Assembly (NCBI GenBank): GCA_031549165.1
Contig: JAVBQE010000070.1
Span: 1 to 10,423 of the forward strand
Reading direction: 5' to 3'
DNA length: 10,423 nucleotides
DNA from: Parelusimicrobium sp031549165
Lineage (GTDB): Bacteria > Elusimicrobiota > Elusimicrobia > Elusimicrobiales > Elusimicrobiaceae
In this document: positions 1 to 5,925 of the stretch, in pieces
Layout: each line of letters starts with the position of its first letter
How positions within the stretch are numbered: position 1 is the stretch's first letter
Notes under the pieces: model-generated
What the model was told of the DNA's origin: nothing
Database searches by the model: none
The model's input: the letters and a program-made list of their open reading frames with translations, nothing else
Program-made: the position numbers and the translations under genes

Positions 1-1359
1 GAAGAACCTTAAAATTTTAGGCTCGTCAAAGAATTCCAGCCCGCCCACTAAGGACGAATTTTCATGCAGCCAGGCCAAGCGGTCCACCATATATTCCACC
101 TGTGAAAGCGTGAACACACGTCTCGGCTGCGCTAAACGTAAAAGCTCCATATCTGCGGGCACTTCATTACCTTTTTCGTCGCGGTCCATAGATAATGTGC
201 CGCGCTCCATGCCTCTTACGCCGGAGATTAAGTAGAACGCAGAAGCTAATGCGCCTGCGGGATAGTCCTGCGATTTAAGATGCGGCAAAAATTTGCCCGC
301 GTTAACGTGGCAGCCTAAGCCGCCCGCCGGGGTTACCACAGGTACGCCCGCTGCAGTAAGTTTGTTAACAGCGTGGGCGATAAACTGCGGGCTCTGGGAA
401 ATAACGTCTTCATCCATGCTTTCGTCTAAGCCAACTACGATAGCCTCAATTTCACGCACGCTCATGCCGCCGTAGGTGAGGAAGCCTTCAAATAAAGGAA
501 TAAGCTCTTTCATAGAGTCAAAAAACGCTTTGCTTTTTGTGCATATCGCGCCGCCGCGGGCGAAGCCTAGTTTGCGCGCGGAGAAGTAAATAATGTCTGA
601 GTTTTTAGAAAATTCCGTTGTGATTTCGCGGATAGATTTATTTTTAAATTCTTCTTCTCTTTTTTTAACAAACCACAAGTTTTCAGCCAGCAAGCTTGCG
701 TCTAAAACCAACGGCACATTATATTTTTCAGCAAGCTTTTTAGCCTCTCTGAGGTTCGCTACAGAGAACGGCTGGCCACCGATAAGGTTGGTGCCCGCTT
801 CCATACGTACGAAGGCGCAGTTGCCTTTTTTAAGCGCGCTTTCAAGTTTTTCTAAATCAATATTACCTTTGAAGGGGAAAGTGCTTTCCAGTTCAAAGCC
901 TTCTTTGCAGAGGATTTCATCTACTTTGCCGCCGTTTAAATCCACATGCGCTTTGGCGGTGGTGAAGTGGTAGTTCATCGGCACAACCATGCCGGGCTTT
1001 GTAATTAATGTTCTGCTGATAACGTTTTCGCACGCGCGGCCCTGGTGCGCGGGTAAAATGTATGGCGTGCCAAAAATTTCCTGTATTTTAGCTTCAAGGC
1101 GGAAAAAGCTTTCACTGCCGGCGTAAGCGTCGTCTGCCTGCAGCATGGCTGCCTGTTGGCGGTCGCTCATGGCGTTAACGCCGGAGTCGGTTAACATGTC
1201 CAAAAACACGTCTCTGTTTTTAAGTAAAAAGGTGTTGTTGCCCGCTTCGGTGATTCTTTTTTTACGCTCGTCTATGGGTATTAAATTGAGCTTTTGCACG
1301 ATGCGCACTTTGTGCATTTCTATGGGTAGATTTTCGCCTTTAAAAAACTTTATTTTCAT
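1..1359 (-). CDS. Tyrosine phenol-lyase/tryptophanase family PLP-dependent beta-eliminating lyase (3' end missing)
   Basis: Read from ATG at 1359, preceded by AGAGG about 9 nt upstream; 453 codons stay open to the left edge. The last visible residues, EPKILRFF, match the near-C-terminal segment of this family, so probably only about 10 residues are missing. Family members cleave L-tyrosine or L-tryptophan to phenol or indole plus pyruvate and ammonia in the cytoplasm. Visible family landmarks: LTDSGVNAMSD (57-67), DDAYAGSE with Y79 (76-83), AHQGR (104-108), GTNLIGGQP, LDAS with D220, the PLP-lysine region SARK with K263, GVRGMERG, and PRRVF. Residues I recall as separating tyrosine phenol-lyase from tryptophanase favour the former: F132-T133 (tryptophanase has F-D), R386 in MERG, and LRFF rather than LRHF. 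Odd points: the arginine expected just after DAS/T is L223, and the lysine before the PLP lysine is R262. The family call is firm; the substrate is inferred. Confidence 0.9.
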   Translation of the reverse strand, partial: MKIKFFKGENLPIEMHKVRIVQKLNLIPIDERKKRITEAGNNTFLLKNRDVFLDMLTDSGVNAMSDRQQAAMLQADDAYAGSESFFRLEAKIQEIFGTPYILPAHQGRACENVISRTLITKPGMVVPMNYHFTTAKAHVDLNGGKVDEILCKEGFELESTFPFKGNIDLEKLESALKKGNCAFVRMEAGTNLIGGQPFSVANLREAKKLAEKYNVPLVLDASLLAENLWFVKKREEEFKNKSIREITTEFSKNSDIIYFSARKLGFARGGAICTKSKAFFDSMKELIPLFEGFLTYGGMSVREIEAIVVGLDESMDEDVISQSPQFIAHAVNKLTAAGVPVVTPAGGLGCHVNAGKFLPHLKSQDYPAGALASAFYLISGVRGMERGTLSMDRDEKGNEVPADMELLRLAQPRRVFTLSQVEYMVDRLAWLHENSSLVGGLEFFDEPKILRFF

Positions 1360-1441
1360 AACATTATCCTCTTCTGTTGCTTTGTTTAATTGATTTTAGA
1401 TTTTATAACTTGTGTACTGCGCGGATTTTAAATGGGTATAT

Positions 1442-1463
1442 TTACGGTGTTTACACACCGTAA
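1442..1463. promoter_or_regulatory. 9-bp perfect palindrome in the leader region of the lyase gene
   Basis: TTACGGTGT (1442-1450) and ACACCGTAA (1455-1463) are exact inverted repeats around a TTAC loop. The palindrome sits about 85 bp upstream of the lyase start, in the 188 bp gap between the glycosyltransferase stop and the lyase start. No T-tract follows on the minus strand, so it is a poor rho-independent terminator for the glycosyltransferase. An operator for a dimeric regulator fits better. A -10-like TATAAAAT lies between it and the lyase start on the minus strand (about 1399-1406), without a convincing -35. Three tandem TAGGAG units (1464-1480, last one incomplete) abut it. Function is inferred from position only. 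Confidence 0.4.
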
Positions 1464-1547
1464 TAGGAGTAGGAGTAGGAAAATACTGCATTAAATTTCT
1501 TCATCAAATATATCTTAGCATAAAAATATTTGCGGTGCATAAATATT

Positions 1548-2930
1548 TTAACGCGTCAGCAGGCATGACTCGCGTAGCGTTTGTATTTTCGTAAGGCGGT
1601 GGCCCAGCTTTTCTTCGGCTAATATTATGCGTGTGTCCGTGCAGGTGGGCATCCAAATTGTTTCGCCCTGTTCTACGCTTTGCGCCGGAATAACTTCTTT
1701 ATCCGCGCCTAAAATTTTATTTATATAGTATGTATATAAATAAGGAATGGATTTTGCGGGGTAAGAGTCCATCGCTAACACTTTAATCTGCTTTTGGGGC
1801 AGTTGCATTATGATTAAAGACGCGTCGCGCACGCCGTTAAATTTTTTTATTTTTACCGACGGGAAGGCGCATAATACAAATAGCGCCAGTAAAATCACCA
1901 GATATTTATTCTTCTCAAACGCGCTGTAAAAAATAATGGCAAAAAACATAAACGCTGAAGGCAGCAGGCAAATAAAATAGCGCGCCATAAGCAAACTTAT
2001 AAACGGTTTTATCAGCAGTGCTAAAATTATCACAGGGAAAAAAAGGCATAAACATAAAGATATTTCCGTTTTATATTTCATACCTTTACGAAGTGTAAAT
2101 ACCGCGCTTAATGCCAGAAGCAAAAATATAACCTGCGCTTTAATATTTGAGAAAAATAAAAACATCAAATCTATAAAAAATTTATGCGTGTGTATTATAT
2201 TAACCCACCAGTTGCCCGCCATGCGCTGCTGCACGGCATTATAATAAAGGTTCGGCATAAGCCACGGCAGAAATAGAAGAAAGGTAATAATATAAATAAG
2301 CGCAAAATTTTTATAAGCCTGGTTTTTGCTCTTATAAAAGAACACCATCACAAAAATAGCGTTAAGCCCGGCCACTAAGCTGCCAAAGTAGTGAGTGTAC
2401 GTCAGCAGCAGAGTGAAAATAAAAAACAAAACATAATCCGTGCGCTTAATATCTTTCTTATTAATGATGTTACATGTTACAAATAACAGTGCCGTTGAAA
2501 AAAACAACAGCATGCTGTAAGCGCGCGCCTCCGTGCCGTAATAGATAAAACTGCCGTTAGAGGTTAACAGCAAAATAAAAATATATTTAACCACCTTAGG
2601 CAGATGTTTAGGGAAAAAGAAAAACGCGCCCAGAAGCGTAAGCACATTAAAACATAGCGAAGGAATATGCAGCGTCACCTCGCCCGCCGCCGGAATAAAA
2701 TGGTTAAAAACCCAACAAATAAAGTAATAAAGCGGCGGATGCGTGTCCGTTATAAGAAAGTTTTTTATGATAAAGGCAAAGCTTAAAGAGGGGTCAGTGG
2801 CGATAGCGGTGAAAGCCTCATCCCAGTTAAGCGGCGTGCCCAAAAAAGCCAGTTGATACGCCAGCCCCCACGCCGCGCAAAACAGGCAGGCCGTCTTCAA
2901 AGCAAGCAGAAAGTGCTTATTATTTATCAT
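1548..2930 (-). CDS. Multi-pass membrane glycosyltransferase, GT39/ArnT-PMT-like
   Basis: 460 residues from the chosen ATG at 2930. An in-frame ATG at 2969 would add 13 residues, but it lies inside a palindromic repeat (GCAATGAC), so I treat it as fortuitous; neither start has a Shine-Dalgarno sequence. Roughly ten or more hydrophobic segments fill residues 5-375, followed by a soluble tail of about 80 residues. Family-type motifs are in the first loops: NWDEAFTA with the acidic pair D37-E38 after TM1, DTHPPLYYF around 61-69, and TEARAYS around 133-139. In GT39/GT83 enzymes (protein O-mannosyltransferases, ArnT) these loops carry the catalytic acid and bind a polyprenyl-phosphate sugar donor, which is transferred outside the cytoplasmic membrane. 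The acceptor here (lipid A, protein or polymer) cannot be read from sequence. No other glycan gene is adjacent; the lyase downstream is metabolically unrelated. Confidence 0.8.
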   Translation of the reverse strand: MINNKHFLLALKTACLFCAAWGLAYQLAFLGTPLNWDEAFTAIATDPSLSFAFIIKNFLITDTHPPLYYFICWVFNHFIPAAGEVTLHIPSLCFNVLTLLGAFFFFPKHLPKVVKYIFILLLTSNGSFIYYGTEARAYSMLLFFSTALLFVTCNIINKKDIKRTDYVLFFIFTLLLTYTHYFGSLVAGLNAIFVMVFFYKSKNQAYKNFALIYIITFLLFLPWLMPNLYYNAVQQRMAGNWWVNIIHTHKFFIDLMFLFFSNIKAQVIFLLLALSAVFTLRKGMKYKTEISLCLCLFFPVIILALLIKPFISLLMARYFICLLPSAFMFFAIIFYSAFEKNKYLVILLALFVLCAFPSVKIKKFNGVRDASLIIMQLPQKQIKVLAMDSYPAKSIPYLYTYYINKILGADKEVIPAQSVEQGETIWMPTCTDTRIILAEEKLGHRLTKIQTLRESCLLTR

Positions 2931-2964
2931 CACATAGATTTTAACAAAAAAATTATTAAGTGTA

Positions 2965-3054
2965 GTCATTGCGAGGGCCGTAGGCCCGCGGCAATCTCCC
3001 GCTTACAGCCGTAAAGACAATAAGGTGTAGATTGCCGCGCTGCGCTCGCAATGA
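2965..3054. repeat. Pair of inverted palindromic repeats (TCATTGC...GCAATCT type)
   Basis: The left unit (2965-2997) runs GTCATTGCGAG...GGCAATCT and folds on itself (ATTGC/GCAAT outer, GGGCC/GGCCC inner, GTA loop). The right unit (3029-3054) is the same kind of element in opposite orientation, AGATTGC...GCAATGAC. A 31 bp spacer separates them. The pair lies between the divergently transcribed glycosyltransferase and SirB1-like genes, and spurious ATG codons in it lengthen both open frames. It resembles dispersed REP/MITE-like palindromes known from several bacterial genomes. The 9549-9694 element has the same architecture. Confidence 0.75.
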
Positions 3055-3093
3055 CGGCATTTTTATATTATTTAAAATAACCCAAAAAATTAT

Positions 3094-3121
3094 TTGTATT
3101 CCTGCCCTTTATTTATATAAA
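3094..3121 (+). promoter_or_regulatory. Candidate promoter of the SirB1-like gene
   Basis: TTGTAT (3094-3099), a 16 bp spacer and TATAAA (3116-3121) form a plausible sigma-70-type promoter just downstream of the palindromic repeat. Transcription would start only a few bases before the ATG at 3134, which would explain why that start has no Shine-Dalgarno sequence. The region is very AT-rich, so a chance match is possible. Confidence 0.35.
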
Positions 3122-3133
3122 CTATATACATCT

Positions 3134-3961
3134 ATGCAGGAAAACCAGATAAAGGCTTTAATTAAACTTATCTCGAAAGAAGACGGCGAAGCAAATGCCG
3201 GGCTTAAGCGCGAGCTCGCGCAGGTTATCAAGGACCACCCTGCAACAATCAAAAATATTTTAGACGAAGGCTACAGCGCGCCTGCGTTCCTCTATAACAT
3301 GGTGGAAGAGTCCGCCTGGGACGCGCTTAGAAAAGGCTTTATATCATTCTCTAACAAAATAAACCCGGATTTGCAGGAAGGGCTTTATTTGGTTTCCCGC
3401 TTTTTAAACCCCACATTACCCGGCGTTTTTATAGAAAGACGCGTGGAAGATTTAGCGCGTATGCTCCGCCCCGCCATGCTTAACTGCGCGGACTATTACG
3501 AAGTGGCCGCCAGCATGTCTATTTTATTTTTTAGAACAGCAGGCTTTAGCGCTGCGCAAAATGCGCTTCGCGCGCAGGACGTTGCATTCTACAGTTTTTT
3601 AAGGGAAAAGCGCGGCAGCGCTCTTTGCATAGCCTCACTTTACCAGCTTTTGGCCCAGCGCTACGGCATAGACGCTAATATTATTGACCTTGCAGGCCGC
3701 GTGCTTGTGCAGTTTGTGCCGCCCACGGACAAACCTTTTTATGTTGACCCTGTGGACCAGGGGAAGATTATAAGCGAAGAGGACTGCCGCCAGTTTATCG
3801 CCGAGCGCGGGATTGAGTGGGAGGATGATTTTATTCTGCCCGCGTCTTCTCGTTATGTAATAAGACGTTTTTTATCTAACTTAGTTTTTGTTTATAATAA
3901 GCAAAGAGATGAGAGACGGCTTAAATTTTTGAGAAGTTACTTAAGTATTTTGGAAGCATAA
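3134..3961 (+). CDS. SirB1 / transglutaminase-like family protein, probably non-catalytic
   Basis: 275 residues from ATG at 3134. The frame is open back to 3032, but that extension translates the palindromic repeat (MPRCARNDG), so I reject it. Residues 1-60 are helical and charged. The middle and C-terminal part matches the SirB1/Transglut_core2 pattern: REKRGSALCIASLYQLLAQRYGI (~155-177), then the ADxxxxDLAGRVLVQF-like stretch, then FYVDPVDQGKIISEEDC (~203-219). In typical members the second element reads PGHFLVR; here it is AGRVLVQF, so the histidine of the transglutaminase-type triad is replaced by arginine. A cysteine (ALC) and the aspartate (VDP) remain. The protein is soluble, with no signal peptide. 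Family function is poorly defined; a binding or scaffold role is inferred. A hairpin terminator follows the stop codon directly. Confidence 0.75.
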   Translation: MQENQIKALIKLISKEDGEANAGLKRELAQVIKDHPATIKNILDEGYSAPAFLYNMVEESAWDALRKGFISFSNKINPDLQEGLYLVSRFLNPTLPGVFIERRVEDLARMLRPAMLNCADYYEVAASMSILFFRTAGFSAAQNALRAQDVAFYSFLREKRGSALCIASLYQLLAQRYGIDANIIDLAGRVLVQFVPPTDKPFYVDPVDQGKIISEEDCRQFIAERGIEWEDDFILPASSRYVIRRFLSNLVFVYNKQRDERRLKFLRSYLSILEA

Positions 3962-3990
3962 AAAATGCGGACTTTGGGTCCGCATTTTTT
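3962..3990 (+). terminator. Rho-independent terminator after the SirB1-like gene
   Basis: AAAATGCGGAC (3962-3972) pairs perfectly with GTCCGCATTTT (3978-3988) around a TTTGG loop, and a six-T run ends at 3990. It begins one base after the TAA stop at 3961, and the T-run touches the ATG at 3991 of the following transporter gene. Confidence 0.85.
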
Positions 3991-5232
3991 ATGCTTACTA
4001 ACAGAAAAGGCGTAATAATTTTATCTATATCCAACGGGCTAGTGTCGGGCGGGTATGGCCTTTCCATTCCGTTTTTTGCCATTTATCTGACGGTGACGCA
4101 GCATTTGAGCGCCAGTTTGGTCGGCGCGTTGCTGGGCCTTTCTATGCTGGCCACCACGGCGGCCAGCGCGCTCAGCGGGGAAATGACGGACGCTTTCGGC
4201 CGTAAAAAAATAATGGTGTGGTCCTTAATTTTAAGAGCGTTTTTTGTATTTATGATGGCGCTTTCAATGGTGCTGCAGACTAACTTTTTGTGGACGGTGG
4301 TGGCGCACTTTTTTGCCAGCTTTTTCGGAGCGTTTTTCCGCCCGGCGTCTAACGCGTGGGTGGCTGATAATGTGGACTCCCGGCACAGGGTGGAAGCTTA
4401 CGGCATTTTAAGGATAGGCCTTAACATAGGCTGGGCGGCGGGGCCTGCGCTGGGCGGCTTTTTGGCGGCGGCGTCTTACCCTTTGGCATTTGCGCTGACG
4501 GGCGTTTTTTATATTGCGGGCGCGCTGTCTGTGTACTTTCAGATACAAGACGCTAAAAAGCTTAAAGAAGAGTTTAGAAAGACGCAGTTTGCAGACCTTT
4601 TACTTGAGCTTAAAAATAAACGCTTTGCGGTGTTCTGCTTTTTAGTATTTATGATGTCTGTGGTGCTCGCGCAGCTGACTACGGGCCTTAGTTTATTTTC
4701 CGTCAAATACTTAGGTTTGGGCAACCACGAAATTGGCATTCTGTTTGCCATCAACGGCGCGATGGTTGTAGTGTTTCAATATTTTGCGGGTAAATTTATG
4801 AATTCTGTTCGTATAACATCGGCTATGGCTATGGGCTGTGTATGCTACGCAGTGGGCTATAACTTTATAGGCTTTGCAGGTGGGTTTTGGCTGGCTGCAT
4901 TAGGCGTGGCGTTTGCCACGGTGGGGGAAATGGCGCTTTCGCCGGGCACCACCACGCTGGCTTCCAACATCGCCCCGCACGCGCAGAGGGGGAGATATCT
5001 GGGTATGACGGAAACTGCCAGGCAGTTCGGCAGCTGCTTAGGCATGTTTGCGGGCGGATATTTTATTGAGCATATAAGCCCATTTTTTACCGCGGGGCCG
5101 TGGGTTATTTTTGCGGCGGCGGCCATTTTTTGCGCTTGGGGCTTTGCAAAAATGAGCGGCGCATTAAGCGCGCAGGAGAACGGAGTGCACTCCGCAATGC
5201 CTGCGGAAATAACGGCTGAGCCGGATATTTAA
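3991..5232 (+). CDS. Major facilitator superfamily transporter, drug:H+ antiporter-like
   Basis: 413 residues with about 12 hydrophobic segments and a charged central loop (around 188-210) separating two six-helix halves. MFS motif A is present between TM2 and TM3 as GEMTDAFGRKK (63-73). TM5 carries an antiporter-type motif C, GLNIGWAAGPALGG (143-156), which in the family marks proton-coupled exporters. A second, weaker motif-A-like loop (GKFMNS) lies between TM8 and TM9. The likely role is efflux of a small molecule across the inner membrane; the substrate cannot be assigned. The start is unusual: ATG 3991 directly follows the terminator T-run and has no Shine-Dalgarno sequence. TM1 begins only ~7 residues later, so a much later start is unlikely. 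The gene ends just before the promoter of the secreted-protein operon. Confidence 0.88.
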   Translation: MLTNRKGVIILSISNGLVSGGYGLSIPFFAIYLTVTQHLSASLVGALLGLSMLATTAASALSGEMTDAFGRKKIMVWSLILRAFFVFMMALSMVLQTNFLWTVVAHFFASFFGAFFRPASNAWVADNVDSRHRVEAYGILRIGLNIGWAAGPALGGFLAAASYPLAFALTGVFYIAGALSVYFQIQDAKKLKEEFRKTQFADLLLELKNKRFAVFCFLVFMMSVVLAQLTTGLSLFSVKYLGLGNHEIGILFAINGAMVVVFQYFAGKFMNSVRITSAMAMGCVCYAVGYNFIGFAGGFWLAALGVAFATVGEMALSPGTTTLASNIAPHAQRGRYLGMTETARQFGSCLGMFAGGYFIEHISPFFTAGPWVIFAAAAIFCAWGFAKMSGALSAQENGVHSAMPAEITAEPDI

Positions 5233-5240
5233 AAAAAGAC

Positions 5241-5268
5241 TTGAATTTTGATTAGAGACTGCTATAAT
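5241..5268 (+). promoter_or_regulatory. Strong sigma-70-type promoter of the secreted-protein operon
   Basis: TTGAAT (5241-5246), a 16 bp spacer and a consensus TATAAT (5263-5268) lie 8 bp after the stop of the transporter gene. The first start codon of the three-gene operon is at 5320, preceded by AAGGAG (5309-5314). This is the best promoter match in the window and implies substantial constitutive expression unless a repressor acts on it. No clear operator palindrome is visible. Confidence 0.75.
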
Positions 5269-5319
5269 ATATACATAAGTAATATCATGGTACAAAAGCA
5301 GTTAACTTAAGGAGTTATT

Positions 5320-5910
5320 ATGAAAATAATTAAGTTTTTATCTTTGTTAATTTTAAGCATTGGGTTCGCGGCGCCAGCTTCGGCGCAAAGCTTAAGGATG
5401 GTTACAGTGATGCCGCGTAATGTTATTACCGTTGATGATTTGACGGCGGAGGCATTTTCTTCACCAGAAGTTACCAACATCGGCAGAACAGGCACTACGA
5501 CAACATTGAACCTTCCTTTCGTTACCGCTGCATATACAGGCACAGCCATTCCCGCGCCGGTAACTGTAAGAGGTTTTTTGACTGCCGGTGATGTAACTTT
5601 TGGCTCCCCGTCAAAAGTATATGACAGCGCTATGAATACATCCATCATCACCCTGGCGGTCAGCACTGTCAAAACCTATGACTTTGTGGCAACGGTTGAC
5701 TTTTCCACCGTCAATGCAAATATTAACATTGGCGCTACTTCTGAAAATGCAGCCACCGGCCTTAGAATAGGTGCTACGAGCAAAGACAATCTTGGCTTTG
5801 CGTTCCCGCACCCCGGGGCAGCCACTATGAAATGGGTAAAGATACAGCCTAAGAAAGCTAATTCCACAGAGTATGAAGAAGTTTATGCTTTAATGTTACA
5901 GCAGCCATAG
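5320..5910 (+). CDS. Secreted protein of unknown function, first and most divergent of three paralogs
   Basis: 196 residues; Shine-Dalgarno AAGGAG 5 nt before ATG. A clear Sec signal peptide (K-rich n-region, LLILSIGFAAPA core) has a likely cleavage after ASA (22/23). The mature ~174 residues are rich in T, A, V, G and N, with alternating strand-like segments, and contain no cysteine, so they probably form an all-beta fold. The C-terminal segment ATMKWVKIQPKK...EEVYALML (168-194) matches in pattern the MKW segment at residues 188-212 of the next two proteins. This is the main evidence that it is a shorter paralog lacking a variable head domain. It is co-transcribed with them: its stop is 15 bp before the next ATG. 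The location is periplasm or cell surface. No named family recognised. Confidence 0.75.
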   Translation: MKIIKFLSLLILSIGFAAPASAQSLRMVTVMPRNVITVDDLTAEAFSSPEVTNIGRTGTTTTLNLPFVTAAYTGTAIPAPVTVRGFLTAGDVTFGSPSKVYDSAMNTSIITLAVSTVKTYDFVATVDFSTVNANINIGATSENAATGLRIGATSKDNLGFAFPHPGAATMKWVKIQPKKANSTEYEEVYALMLQQP

Positions 5911-5925
5911 TCGTAGGGGGCTTGT

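Noticed and set aside
293..973. Plus-strand open frames opposite the lyase gene
   Set aside because: Their composition (Ser- and Leu-rich, no motifs) is that of antisense shadows of a well-conserved enzyme gene.
2965..3054. Insertion-sequence terminal inverted repeats or a CRISPR array
   Set aside because: Only two units in opposite orientation with a 31-bp spacer and no transposase, so neither an IS nor a CRISPR array; a REP/MITE-like palindrome fits better.
3032..3133. N-terminal extension of the SirB1-like reading frame (starting MPRCARNDG)
   Set aside because: It translates a palindromic repeat unit and AT-rich intergenic sequence and has no ribosome binding site. The ATG at 3134 starts the plausible protein.
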